A stretch of DNA of 50,350 nucleotides, taken from contig CBDUMN010000016.1 in NCBI GenBank assembly GCA_965368335.1, positions 1-50,350 on the forward strand, in the 5' to 3' direction. The position numbers and the translations under genes were made by a program. This DNA is from CBDUMN01 sp965368335. GTDB lineage: Bacteria; Pseudomonadota; Alphaproteobacteria; Rhodospirillales; JAPHRK01. Positions within the stretch are counted from its first letter, which is position 1. Each line of letters opens with the position of its first letter. Below, one piece after another: positions 34,729 to 45,274 of this stretch. The notes beneath the pieces were generated by a model. That model saw nothing but the letters and a program-made list of their open reading frames with translations, searched no databases and was not told where the DNA came from.

Positions 34729-35640
34729 TCAGGTCATGGCCCAGGCGAGGATGCCTTTTTGGGCGTGGAGCCGGTTTTCGGCCTCGTCCCAAACCACCGA
34801 GCGGGGGCCATCCATGACGCTCCCCGTCACTTCCTCTTCCCGATGAGCAGGCAGGCAGTGCATGAAAATGGCGTCTTTTCCCGCCGCGTCCATCAGCGCG
34901 TCGTTGACCTGATAGGGCGTCAGCAGCTTGATCCGCCGCTCAGCGTCCGTATCGCCCATGGAAACCCAGGTATCGGTGGTCACCATGGCCGCACCTCGAA
35001 CCGCCTTGGTGGGGTCGCTCTCGATTGACACCTTAGCGCCCTGTTCCTGAGCCCAGGCCACGGCTTTAGCGTTGGGGGCCAGTTCATCGGGACAGGCCAG
35101 CACCAGCTCGAAGCCGAACCGCTGGGCGGCGTGAATCCACGAGGTCGCCATGTTGTTGCCGTCGCCGACCCAGGCGACTTTGCGTCCGTCAATCGGCCCG
35201 CGATGCTCTTCAAAAGTCAAGACGTCGGCCATCACCTGACAGGGGTGCGAATCGTCGGTCAGGCCGTTGATCACCGGCACCGTCGCTTCCTCGGCCAGTT
35301 CGGTCAGTTTGGCCGGGTCGTCGGTGCGGATCATGATGCCGTCTACATAGCGCGACAGCACCTTGGCCGTATCGCCGATGGTTTCGCCCCGCCCGATCTG
35401 ACTGTCGGAGCCTTGTAGAACGACCGTTTGACCGCCGAGCTGCATCATCCCCACTTCGAAGGAAACCCGGGTGCGGGTCGAGGGTTTCTCGAAAATCAGC
35501 GCCAGCGTTTTGCCCTTAAGCGGCGCATCGCCGCCGATCGGGTTATGTCCAGCCTTATAGGACCGTGCATAGCGGAGAATTTTTCTGAGCGTTCCCGTTT
35601 CCACCTTGTGGAGATCGAGAAAATGTCTTGGCGTCGTCAT
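34729..35640 (-). CDS. argF: Ornithine carbamoyltransferase
   Basis: A 303-aa enzyme that makes citrulline from ornithine and carbamoyl phosphate. The carbamoyl-phosphate motif STRTRVSFE, DDSHPCQ, the ornithine-loop segment around VSMGDTDAE and the catalytic HCLPAHR are all visible. Length is typical of anabolic OTCase. It follows argD by 15 bases and precedes hslO. Confidence 0.96.
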   Translation of the reverse strand: MTTPRHFLDLHKVETGTLRKILRYARSYKAGHNPIGGDAPLKGKTLALIFEKPSTRTRVSFEVGMMQLGGQTVVLQGSDSQIGRGETIGDTAKVLSRYVDGIMIRTDDPAKLTELAEEATVPVINGLTDDSHPCQVMADVLTFEEHRGPIDGRKVAWVGDGNNMATSWIHAAQRFGFELVLACPDELAPNAKAVAWAQEQGAKVSIESDPTKAVRGAAMVTTDTWVSMGDTDAERRIKLLTPYQVNDALMDAAGKDAIFMHCLPAHREEEVTGSVMDGPRSVVWDEAENRLHAQKGILAWAMT

Positions 35641-35655
35641 GGTTTTTCGCCGTTT

Positions 35656-36828
35656 CTAATCGTTGAATTCTTGGCAGCAGGCTTCGAGGATTTCGATGGC
35701 TTCATCAATCTCGCTCTCGGTGACGATAAGCGGCGGCAACAGTCGCACCACGTTGTCGCCCGCCGGAACGGTGAGCAGCCCTTTTTCGACTGCTTTGGCG
35801 ACCAAATCCCCGTTGGTCACGGCGCATTTAAGGCCGACCAGAAGCCCTTGGCCTCTGGCGTTTTCAATCACCTTGGGATAGGCGGCGGCCAGTTTTTCCG
35901 CCTTGGCGATCAGGTAGTCGCCGCGCTTGGCGACAGTCGCCATAAAACCGTCTTCCAGTAAAACATCGAGCACCGCATTGGCGGCGGCTGCCGCCAGATA
36001 GTTGCCGCCAAACGTGCTGCCGTGGGACCCGGCCAGCATGCCGGAAGCGGCTTTTTCGGTGGCTAAACAAGCGCCCACCGGGAAGCCGCCGCCCAAACCT
36101 TTGGCCAGCGCCATGATGTCGGGTTCGATCCCGGCGCTTTCATGGGCGAAAAGCCGCCCCGTCCGGCCCATGCCGGTCTGCACCTCGTCGAAAATCAACA
36201 TCAAGCCGTGTTCGTCGGCGGCCGCTCTTAGGCCTTTGATGAAATCCTGTCCTAAGGGCCGGATGCCGCTTTCGCCCTGCACTGGTTCAACGAGAATGCC
36301 GGCCGTTTCGGTTGTGATGGCGGCGCGCAACTCGTTGAGATTGCCGAACGAGATTTGATCGAATCCGTCCATCACCGGGCCGAAACCGGCCAGATGTTTC
36401 GCTTGTCCGCCGGCCGCCAGGGTGGCCAGGGTCCGACCATGGAAAGCGCCCTCGGCGGTAATGATCCGGTAGCGTTCGGGATGGCCGTTATGCGACTGGT
36501 ATTTGCGTGCCGTCTTAATGGCGCATTCCAGCGCTTCTGCCCCCGAATTGCAGAAGAAGGCGGTGTCGGCGAAGCTGTTTTCGACCAGTCGTTCAGCCAG
36601 ACGCGCCTGATCGGGAATTTGATAGAGATTTGAGGTGTGCCAAAGCTTCTCGGCCTGGGCCTTTAAGGCCTCGACCAGATGCGGGTGACTATGGCCCAAC
36701 GCCGAGACGGCGATGCCGGAGCCGAAGTCCAGATAGCGCTTGCCGTCCGCGGTGTAGAGGTAAACACCTTCGCCCCGCTCAAAAGCGAGATCGGTCCGCG
36801 CATAGGTTGGCATAACGGGCGTGATCAT
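35656..36828 (-). CDS. argD: Acetylornithine aminotransferase
   Basis: A 390-aa class III PLP aminotransferase of arginine synthesis. Visible are SGAEALECAIKTAR, the PLP-contact LIFDEVQTGMGRTG, and the Schiff-base lysine in MALAKGLGGGFPVGA. I start at ATG 36828, which has GGAAAGG five bases upstream; ATG 36849 and TTG 36852 are alternatives adding up to 8 residues. First gene of argD-argF-hslO. Confidence 0.95.
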   Translation of the reverse strand: MITPVMPTYARTDLAFERGEGVYLYTADGKRYLDFGSGIAVSALGHSHPHLVEALKAQAEKLWHTSNLYQIPDQARLAERLVENSFADTAFFCNSGAEALECAIKTARKYQSHNGHPERYRIITAEGAFHGRTLATLAAGGQAKHLAGFGPVMDGFDQISFGNLNELRAAITTETAGILVEPVQGESGIRPLGQDFIKGLRAAADEHGLMLIFDEVQTGMGRTGRLFAHESAGIEPDIMALAKGLGGGFPVGACLATEKAASGMLAGSHGSTFGGNYLAAAAANAVLDVLLEDGFMATVAKRGDYLIAKAEKLAAAYPKVIENARGQGLLVGLKCAVTNGDLVAKAVEKGLLTVPAGDNVVRLLPPLIVTESEIDEAIEILEACCQEFND

Positions 36829-36946
36829 TGTGGCCTTTCCGAAATCCATCAATTTCCGTAAAGCCGTTTCATCGAGAAACGATTTTCGCTCCGGAAAAGC
36901 GGGGGATTATGGGAATCGGACGGCCTTCCGTCAAGTTTTTACGCTT

Positions 36947-37366
36947 TCAGGCCGCCTGGGGCGGTGGGAAAACAATATCGTAGAGCCAATTGAAGGCGAA
37001 GGCGTAGATCACGAAGAAGGCCGATGCGCCGATGCTTAAGCCCAGCGATTGCCAGAGAGTGGTTTGCAGCCACCAGGCGAGAATAAAGATACTGCAAATC
37101 AGCAGCGCCCCTTCGAAAAGAACGGCGTGGACGATTCTGAGGCCAACACCGCGTTTCGCCGAGCCGCGATGGTGTCGGTCCCAAGCATCGAATATCCAGT
37201 TGAAAATAAAATTCCAGCCCATGGCGATAAGGCTCAGCGTCAGGCCCAGCGCGCCGATGGTCGTCGCCGACCACTGGGTAACCCAGCTACCGAAAACGGA
37301 AAAAATCAGGATGGCGAAGCTTTCAAACAACAGGACATGGCGAATGCGGTCGGCCAGTGTGCGCAT
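36947..37366 (-). CDS. PACE-family efflux transporter (AceI-like)
   Basis: A 139-aa four-helix membrane protein made of two bacterial transmembrane-pair repeats: RIRHVLLFESFAI with the conserved Glu in TM1, NFIFNWIFDAWDR, RIVHAVLFEGALL and NWLYDIVFP. This is the PACE (proteobacterial antimicrobial compound efflux) family, which exports biocides such as chlorhexidine and natural polyamines by proton exchange. It is next to, and on the same strand as, an ABC-2 permease (19 bases away). Confidence 0.9.
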   Translation of the reverse strand: MRTLADRIRHVLLFESFAILIFSVFGSWVTQWSATTIGALGLTLSLIAMGWNFIFNWIFDAWDRHHRGSAKRGVGLRIVHAVLFEGALLICSIFILAWWLQTTLWQSLGLSIGASAFFVIYAFAFNWLYDIVFPPPQAA

Positions 37367-37385
37367 AACGGAATCTTTCCCGACT

Positions 37386-38177
37386 CTAGGCTTTCAGGCG
37401 ATAGCCCGACTTGAACAGCCTGTAAGAGATTAGCCAGAGGCCTGTATTGATCCCGGCCATCACCAGAACGCCGGTCAGCAGCGGCGCATCGGACTGTCCG
37501 ATGAAGCCGTAGCGGAATCCGTCGATCATATAGAAGAACGGATTGAAGTGGGCCAGCGTCTGCCCGGCTTCCGGCAGACGCTCGATGGAATAGAAGGTGC
37601 CGGAGAGGAAGGAGAGCGGCGTAATGACGAAGTTGGTCATCGCCGCCATATGGTCGAATTTTTCCGACCAGACGCCGCCGATCATGCCCAAGAGGCTCAG
37701 CATCATGGCCGCCATGAAACCGTGATAGAGAATGAAGCCGAAGCTATGTATTTCCACCGGCACGAAGAAGGCCATGGCGATGGCGACCACGGCGCCGCAG
37801 AACACCCCGCGGGTCGCTCCGCCCAGTGCGAAGCCCAGCGTCAGGTCGTGGGGCGAAAGCGGCGGCATCAGCGTATCGACGATATTGCCTTGAACCTTGG
37901 CGATAAGGATCGAAGAGGAGGTATTGGCGAAGGCGTTCTGGGCGATGGCCATCATCATCAGGCCGGGAGCCAGGAACTGGGAAAAAGGAACGCCGTGAAT
38001 GGTCTCGACCGAGCGACCGAGGGCGAGGGTGAAAACCGCAAGAAAAAGCAGCGTGGTGACGACTGGGGCCAGGAGGGTCTGGGTATAGACCTTCAAGAAC
38101 CGCCGCACTTCGCGCACATAAAGCGTCCAGACCGCCAGGGCGTTGGACATGGGAATGGGCTTGAACTCACCGCTCAT
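37386..38177 (-). CDS. ABC-2 type transporter permease (YadH-like)
   Basis: A 263-aa permease with six transmembrane helices and the ABC-2 signature region (LSFLSGTFYSIERLPEAGQTLAHFNPFFYMIDGFRYG). It resembles YadH-type exporters, which work with a separate ATPase (YadG); no ATP-binding subunit lies on either side in this window, so the partner must be encoded elsewhere or lost. AGAGG precedes the ATG. Substrate unknown. Confidence 0.9.
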   Translation of the reverse strand: MSGEFKPIPMSNALAVWTLYVREVRRFLKVYTQTLLAPVVTTLLFLAVFTLALGRSVETIHGVPFSQFLAPGLMMMAIAQNAFANTSSSILIAKVQGNIVDTLMPPLSPHDLTLGFALGGATRGVFCGAVVAIAMAFFVPVEIHSFGFILYHGFMAAMMLSLLGMIGGVWSEKFDHMAAMTNFVITPLSFLSGTFYSIERLPEAGQTLAHFNPFFYMIDGFRYGFIGQSDAPLLTGVLVMAGINTGLWLISYRLFKSGYRLKA

Positions 38178-38263
38178 GGAAAACCTCTCACGTTTCGATC
38201 CGTGGTCTTAGCCCAAATGGAGACGACTTGGAAGGGCTTCAAGGCTGTGGCATCTTGCTATCC

Positions 38264-38815
38264 ATGGAAGACAATCCTCGAAAAACCAAGGTTCCGCGTA
38301 AGGCTTCTCGCCGCTATCTGGAAAATGCCGCCGAGCATTATCTCAACCGGTTCGCCACCACCACCGCGCATTTCCGTAAGGTGATGATGCGCAAGGTAAC
38401 GCTTTCGGCGCGCCACCACGGGACCGACCCGGAGGAGGGCGCGGCGATTGTCGATGAACTGATCGCCCGGTTTCAGCGGGTTGGGGTTTTGGATGATGCG
38501 CAGTATGCCGAATTGCGCACCGGATCGCTGCACCGGAGGGGCGGCTCGAAGCGAATGATCGGCGCGAAACTCAAACAAAAGGGGCTCGATGACGAAACCA
38601 TCGAGACGGCCTACAAAAGCTTAAGCGAAGAAACCGACGACCCGGAGCTCGACGCCGCTGCCGCTTTCGCCAAACGGCGTCGTTTGGGGCCCTATCGAAC
38701 GCGGGAAGGTAAGGAAGGCCAGCACCAGAAAGACCTGGCCGCTATGGCTCGGGCCGGGTTTTCCTACGATCTGGCGACCAGGGTGCTGGGTCCGATCAAG
38801 GAAGACTGGGATTAA
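38264..38815 (+). CDS. recX: RecX-family regulatory protein
   Basis: A 183-aa protein built of three-helix RecX repeats (GVLDDAQYAELRTGSLHRRGGSKRMIGAKLKQKGLDDETIETAY), which in other bacteria binds and inhibits RecA filaments. Start is uncertain: ATG 38264 gives a basic N-terminus but has no good ribosome site; an in-frame TTG at 38228 would add 12 residues. recA is not nearby. Divergent from the ABC-2 permease. Confidence 0.85.
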   Translation: MEDNPRKTKVPRKASRRYLENAAEHYLNRFATTTAHFRKVMMRKVTLSARHHGTDPEEGAAIVDELIARFQRVGVLDDAQYAELRTGSLHRRGGSKRMIGAKLKQKGLDDETIETAYKSLSEETDDPELDAAAAFAKRRRLGPYRTREGKEGQHQKDLAAMARAGFSYDLATRVLGPIKEDWD

Positions 38816-38818
38816 TCT

Positions 38819-39694
38819 TTATTTCCCGCGTGGTTCAAACAAAAACGGGCTTTCGGGATCGTGGGCCTGGAACCGCTGTTTGGCCAGATCGCGTGACCGG
38901 ACGGCGTAGCAATAGGCGCAACCGTGGGGGCAGGTGTCGTAATCGCCGATATCGCGGGATTGCCAGCAGCCGCAGGCCTCCCGGTGGGGTTTGCGTTTCG
39001 CCCCGATGGGACGTCCGGCCACTCTTCCCAGGCGCTCGGCGTCGATGCAGGCGGCGTCCATTACGCCGTCAATCAACAGGTCGCGCTGGGCGCAGAGGCT
39101 GAGGGCCATTCCATGCTTTTGGGCGATCGGCAGCAAGGCGGCCAGTAGGTTTTGTTTGGTATCGGCCGGTTCGTCGCTCCAGGCTAACCCTTCGACCTTG
39201 TCCATGTTGCGTTTGGTCTTCCGGTAAACTTGAGCGAAGGATACCACCGCCTCGTCCACCGACCCTTCGAGCAGGGCTGCGAGCTTGGCGAAGTTTGCGG
39301 CGTGCCAGTCGAAAGGGGTTGCTGAGGTGAAAACGATAGGGTCGTAGCGCCAGACGCCAGCGCCGGGATAATCGGCCGAAAGCTGGCGCAGGTGGGCGAC
39401 GGCTTTTTCCGGTGTGATGGTCGCTGCGTCGAGCGCCTTGGGATAGCCGGTCACGGTATATTGCACGGTGAAGGGATAGCCCCGTTCGGCGATTTCGGGA
39501 AGATGTTCGCTTAAGGGACCGAGGTTGCGGGTCCAGAAAACGAAGCCCGAAACCATGCCCGGCGTTAGCGGCACCTCATAAATCTGGCCGCCGTAGGGAT
39601 TGACCATTTTGCAAAAACCGGCCTCCAGGCGGCTCATGAACCACCGGGGATAAAACGCTGGAATATCGGTTTTATAGCTGGCCGAAATAATCAT
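38819..39694 (-). CDS. DUF1848 family protein with C-terminal CX3CX2C motif
   Basis: A 291-aa protein of the DUF1848 family. The N-terminus MIISASYKTDIPAFYPRWF and FVFWTRNLGPL are typical. Near the C-terminus DTCPHGCAYCYAV (about residues 253-265) gives CX3CX2C, the spacing used by radical SAM enzymes for a 4Fe-4S cluster, preceded by CGCW. The motif's position at the C-terminus is unusual for a radical SAM barrel and may indicate a permuted fold. Function unknown. Convergent with recX, 3 bases apart. Confidence 0.85.
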   Translation of the reverse strand: MIISASYKTDIPAFYPRWFMSRLEAGFCKMVNPYGGQIYEVPLTPGMVSGFVFWTRNLGPLSEHLPEIAERGYPFTVQYTVTGYPKALDAATITPEKAVAHLRQLSADYPGAGVWRYDPIVFTSATPFDWHAANFAKLAALLEGSVDEAVVSFAQVYRKTKRNMDKVEGLAWSDEPADTKQNLLAALLPIAQKHGMALSLCAQRDLLIDGVMDAACIDAERLGRVAGRPIGAKRKPHREACGCWQSRDIGDYDTCPHGCAYCYAVRSRDLAKQRFQAHDPESPFLFEPRGK

Positions 39695-39715
39695 CGGACC
39701 AACATAGCCGGAAAT

Positions 39716-39970
39716 TTACTTTTGTTTATGGCTGATCTCGCCGCCGTAGAGCAGCTTTAGGAGAATCCAGGCGAAAAAGCCTAGGGCGACGAGGGTTGCG
39801 CCGGTCATCATTACCCACTCTTCGTTGGCGACGAACTCACCGTAGCTGGCGATGATGATGCCCAGCAAGGTGACGAAAAGGGGAAAACGAAGGGCCGACT
39901 GGACGGCTTCGAGATTGGGGTTCGCGTCGGTGCTTTCACCGGTGTCGACGGGGGGCGGCTCTGGGATCAT
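39716..39970 (-). CDS. Small two-helix membrane protein
   Basis: An 84-aa protein with an acidic/proline-rich N-terminus (residues 1-28) and two hydrophobic helices (about 30-48 and 53-75), ending in a basic tail. AAGGA lies 6 bases before the ATG, and an FNR-like box (40030-40043) lies about 66 bases upstream, so it is probably a real gene. No family recognised. Confidence 0.6.
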   Translation of the reverse strand: MIPEPPPVDTGESTDANPNLEAVQSALRFPLFVTLLGIIIASYGEFVANEEWVMMTGATLVALGFFAWILLKLLYGGEISHKQK

Positions 39971-40029
39971 AACAACGGTTCCTTGACGTTTCTGAGGCGG
40001 ACCATAAGCGGCCTTCGGACGGGGGTCAA

Positions 40030-40043
40030 ATGATGATCATCAA
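40030..40043. promoter_or_regulatory. FNR-like box between the small membrane gene and dnaK
   Basis: ATGAT-GATC-ATCAA matches nine of ten defined bases of TTGAT-N4-ATCAA and shares the same ATGAT arm as the box before ubiT. It is centred 66 bases before the minus-strand gene start and about 72 bases before the predicted dnaK start point. Self-complementary GATGATCATC within it could arise by chance. Confidence 0.35.
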
Positions 40044-40073
40044 GCAGCCATAGATAAAAAATACCCCCAAGTG

Positions 40074-40102
40074 TTGCGTGGAATACGCGACCGGCATATA
40101 TA
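40074..40102 (+). promoter_or_regulatory. Candidate dnaK promoter
   Basis: TTGCGT (40074-40079), a 17-bp spacer and TATATA (40097-40102). The predicted leader is about 125 bases. The -10 region CATATATAA also loosely fits alphaproteobacterial RpoH promoters; no CIRCE element is present. Confidence 0.4.
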
Positions 40103-40233
40103 ACGGCGTGAAGTTAAGGACCGGCAGGCCTTTCGACCGCCGGACCAAGGAAGCCAAACAGTATTTTATTAGGGACCGTTTCCGGCGCCAACCGCTTGGG
40201 CTGGTAAGGGTCTGCTAGCAAGGTGAGGAAACA

Positions 40234-42172
<1,939 letters not shown>

Positions 42173-42206
42173 CCGCATATAAGCGGTTTCTTTCCCCAAT
42201 GAATCA

Positions 42207-42244
42207 AGGCCCCGAAACGCCGGTGAAAAGGCGTTCCGGGGCCT
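42207..42244 (+). terminator. Strong hairpin between dnaK and dnaJ
   Basis: AGGCCCCGAAACGCC (42207-42221) pairs with GGCGTTCCGGGGCCT (42230-42244), one mismatch in 15, around an 8-base loop. No T-run follows, so it is more likely an mRNA-stabilising or partial-termination structure setting the dnaK:dnaJ ratio than a full terminator. The remainder of 42173-42342 has no gene. Confidence 0.6.
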
Positions 42245-42342
42245 CGGTCTAGAATGTGATTGGATTAGGGGCGGATTCACGCTTCAGGCCGGATCACTCA
42301 GTGATTCAACCTAAAACGATCCGATCCTAGGAACAAGAAACG

Positions 42343-43491
42343 ATGTCCAAGCAGGATTTTTACGAACTTCTCGGCGTTTCCAAGGATGCCGGCGATTCGG
42401 AGATCAAATCGGCCTATCGCAAGGCGGCGATGAAGTATCACCCGGACCGCAACCCGGATGACGAGGCGGCCGCCCAGAAATTCCGCGAAGTCAACGAAGC
42501 CTACGAAGTCCTGAAAGACGAGCAGAAGCGCGCCGCTTACGACCGCTATGGCCATGCCGCCTTCGACCAGATGGCGGGCGGCGGTCCCGGTGGTCCCGGC
42601 GGCTTCGGTGGCGCAGGCTTCGGCGGGTTTGCCGATATCTTCGATGAAATGTTCGGCGACTTTACGGGTCGACGCGGTGGCGGTGGCGCGGGCATGTCCA
42701 ACCGGGGATCCGACCTCCGCTACAATATGGAAATCTCACTCGAGGAAGCTTTCGAGGGTCGCAAGACCACCATCCGGGTGCCGACCTCTGTTTCCTGCGA
42801 ATCCTGCAACGGGAGTGGGGCCGAAGGCGGCCAGGCGCCGGTGACCTGCGGGACCTGCGGCGGTGCGGGCCGTGTGCGCGCCCAGCAGGGGTTCTTCACC
42901 ATCGAGCGCACTTGTCCGACCTGTCACGGTACGGGCCATGTCATTAAAGATCCTTGCAAGAAGTGCGGCGGTTCGGGGCGGACCCATCAGGAAAAAACCC
43001 TGTCGGTGACCATTCCCGAAGGGGTCGAAGACGGCACCCGCATTCGTCTTTCGGGCGAAGGGGAAGCCGGCACCCGCGGCGGCCCGCCGGGCGATCTTTA
43101 CATCTTTCTCTCGATCCAGCCTCACCACATTTTCCATCGCGAAGGGGCGGACATTTTCTGCCGCGTCCCCATCCCGATGACCACGGCGACCCTTGGCGGG
43201 TCGCTGGAGGTGCCTTCGGTGGACGGTTCCCGAGCGCGCATCACCATTCCGTCGGGCACCCAGTCGGGCGACCAGTTCCGCCTGCGTGGCAAGGGCATGA
43301 GTGTGCTGCGTTCGGAACAGCGGGGCGATATGTTTGTCGAGGCCCAGGTGGAAATCCCGGTCAATCTGACCGATAAACAGAAAGAGCTGTTGACGGAATT
43401 CCAGTCCCAGGCCAATGAAGAAAAACAAAACCCGGCAAGCTCAGGCTTTTTCAATAAAGTCAAAGAGTTCTGGGAAGATTTAAAAGAATAA
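42343..43491 (+). CDS. dnaJ: Chaperone protein DnaJ
   Basis: A 382-aa type I J-protein: J-domain (residues 1-70) with the HPD motif in YHPDRNPDD, a Gly/Phe-rich region (about 77-115), four zinc-finger repeats CESCNGSG, CGTCGGAG, CPTCHGTG and CKKCGGSG, then the C-terminal substrate-binding domains. It should stimulate DnaK ATPase and pass clients to it; its usual partner immediately upstream is frameshifted in this sequence. Confidence 0.97.
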   Translation: MSKQDFYELLGVSKDAGDSEIKSAYRKAAMKYHPDRNPDDEAAAQKFREVNEAYEVLKDEQKRAAYDRYGHAAFDQMAGGGPGGPGGFGGAGFGGFADIFDEMFGDFTGRRGGGGAGMSNRGSDLRYNMEISLEEAFEGRKTTIRVPTSVSCESCNGSGAEGGQAPVTCGTCGGAGRVRAQQGFFTIERTCPTCHGTGHVIKDPCKKCGGSGRTHQEKTLSVTIPEGVEDGTRIRLSGEGEAGTRGGPPGDLYIFLSIQPHHIFHREGADIFCRVPIPMTTATLGGSLEVPSVDGSRARITIPSGTQSGDQFRLRGKGMSVLRSEQRGDMFVEAQVEIPVNLTDKQKELLTEFQSQANEEKQNPASSGFFNKVKEFWEDLKE

Positions 43492-43497
43492 GATCAT

Positions 43498-43531
43498 CTG
43501 TCGGCATGTCTTCCGGCAGGATATTGTTTTT
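43498..43531 (+). terminator. Weak terminator-like hairpin after dnaJ
   Basis: CTGTCGG (43498-43504) pairs with CCGGCAG (43513-43519, one G-T pair) around an 8-base loop, and a short T-run lies 7 bases further on. It sits between dnaJ and dapB. Confidence 0.3.
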
Positions 43532-43560
43532 GAGTCGAAACGAATTTTGGAGGCGGGGTC

Positions 43561-44358
43561 ATGAAAATTGGGATTCTTGGATGCGGTGGACGGATGGGCC
43601 GCATGTTGGTTGCCCAGGTGGATGAAACCGTGGGCGCGGAACTGGCCGGCGGCACCGAGGTGCCCGGTAATCCTCTGATCGGTGAAGATGTGGCCCAGTT
43701 GGCCGGTCTTCCGGCGGCGGGCATCGCGGTGACTGACGATGTGGACGCTCTTTTCGCCGCTTCGGACGCGGTGATCGATTTCACCCTGCCGACGGCGACC
43801 ATCGGGCATGCCGAAGCGGCGATGAAACACGGCACCGCCTTGGTGGTCGGCACCACGGGCCTGAGCGCCAATGAGCAGGGCGTGCTGGATCAGGCGGCTA
43901 AGAAGGTGCCGGTCATCCAAGCGCCCAACATGAGCGTCGGGGTCAACCTGCTTTTCGCCCTGACCAAGCAGGTCGCCGAAATTCTCGATGAAGATTACGA
44001 TATCGAAATTGTTGAGATGCACCACCGCCACAAGGTGGATGCGCCTTCGGGCACGGCGCTGGGCCTGGGCAAGGCGGCGGCGGCCGGTCGTAAGGTCGAC
44101 CTCGACGCAGTAGCCGACAAGGTGCGCGATGGTCATACCGGAGCGCGCAAGAAAGGCGACATCGGTTTCGCCACGTTACGTGGGGGTGATGTAGTCGGCG
44201 ACCATACGGTGGTTTTCGCCGCCGATGGCGAGCGCATCGAGCTGACCCACAAGGCCAGCTCCCGCCAGGTCTTCGCCCGCGGCGCGGTGCGCGGCGCCCT
44301 CTGGACCGAAGGCAAGGCCCCCGGCCTCTACACCATGCAGGACGTCCTGGGTTTTTAG
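43561..44358 (+). CDS. dapB: 4-hydroxy-tetrahydrodipicolinate reductase
   Basis: A 265-aa enzyme of lysine/diaminopimelate synthesis. The Rossmann GILGCGGRMGRML binds NAD(P)H at the N-terminus; EMHHRHKVDAPSGTA contains the catalytic His/Lys and substrate-binding SGTA. GGAGG lies at good spacing before the ATG. Position after dnaJ is conserved in related bacteria. Confidence 0.96.
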   Translation: MKIGILGCGGRMGRMLVAQVDETVGAELAGGTEVPGNPLIGEDVAQLAGLPAAGIAVTDDVDALFAASDAVIDFTLPTATIGHAEAAMKHGTALVVGTTGLSANEQGVLDQAAKKVPVIQAPNMSVGVNLLFALTKQVAEILDEDYDIEIVEMHHRHKVDAPSGTALGLGKAAAAGRKVDLDAVADKVRDGHTGARKKGDIGFATLRGGDVVGDHTVVFAADGERIELTHKASSRQVFARGAVRGALWTEGKAPGLYTMQDVLGF

Positions 44359-44384
44359 AACGGCAGGTTGAAAATAATCTGTCC

Positions 44385-45221
44385 TTACTCCGCCGCCAGT
44401 CCGCTCTCCCAGGCGAGGAGGGCGCGTTTTCGTTCTTCGCCCCAGGCGTAGCCTGCCAGCGCACCCGATTCACGGATGACGCGGTGGCAGGGAATCAACA
44501 GACTAATGGGGTTGGCCCCGTTGGCCGCCCCGACGGCGCGGCTGGCCTTGGCCGTGCAGACTTTTTCGGCGATGGATTTATAGGTTGCCGTCCGACCGGG
44601 AGGGATGGTTAGCAGGGCCTGCCAGACCTTGATTTGGAAGTTGGTGCCCATGGCGTGAAGATTAATCGATTGACCGGACCCGTCAAAAATCATCGAACTG
44701 ATCTTTACCGCAAAGTCATTGTCTTGAACGAAATTGGCGGCGGGCCATTTTCCGATCATCCGTTTGATCGATACCTCTATATCGTCTTCCCAAGCGAAGG
44801 CAAGGCCGCAGAGACCCTTGGGTGTTGCGAAGGCGATACAAAATCCGAAAGGGGATGCCGCAACTCCATATTTGATGGAAAGGCCATATCCTTTCGCTCT
44901 CAGTTGGCCGGGCGTCATGGCCTCGAACGTGATGCTCAGATCGTGGAGGCGCGAGGGACCGGAGAGGCCGACCTCAAGTGCGGTATCGAGAACGTTGCGA
45001 TTACGTATTAAGTTGCTTTTGGCCGACTCGAGAGTCATATGGGCGACGAATTTTTTGGGACTGATCCCGGCCCATTGGGTAAAGACCCGCTGGAAATGGT
45101 GAGGGCTTAAATGCGCCACCTCGGCCAGCCTTTCCAGGTTCGGCTGATCCCGGTAATGCTCGGCGGCGAAGCGAATGGCGCGGGCCAGGCGCTCATAGGT
45201 TTTTGAATCGGTGATCGTCAT
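44385..45221 (-). CDS. AraC-type regulator fused to O6-alkylguanine-DNA alkyltransferase (Ada-like)
   Basis: A 278-aa two-part protein: an AraC helix-turn-helix (residues about 5-105) and a MGMT domain (about 110-275) with the suicidal cysteine in IPCHRVIRE and the DNA-binding ATYKSIAEKV. It lacks the Ada N-terminal zinc domain whose cysteine senses methylphosphotriesters, so any transcriptional switching would have to use the MGMT part. It may act as a repair enzyme with a vestigial or different regulatory role. Convergent with dapB. Confidence 0.9.
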   Translation of the reverse strand: MTITDSKTYERLARAIRFAAEHYRDQPNLERLAEVAHLSPHHFQRVFTQWAGISPKKFVAHMTLESAKSNLIRNRNVLDTALEVGLSGPSRLHDLSITFEAMTPGQLRAKGYGLSIKYGVAASPFGFCIAFATPKGLCGLAFAWEDDIEVSIKRMIGKWPAANFVQDNDFAVKISSMIFDGSGQSINLHAMGTNFQIKVWQALLTIPPGRTATYKSIAEKVCTAKASRAVGAANGANPISLLIPCHRVIRESGALAGYAWGEERKRALLAWESGLAAE

Positions 45222-45274
45222 GAAGGCAGTCTAGGCCGCCCCCCGCTTGCCAGCCACCCATTTCTTGCGATTGT

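Noticed and set aside
34087..35028. 313-codon plus-strand frame opposite hslO/argF
   Set aside because: Antisense shadow with no recognisable domain or start signals.
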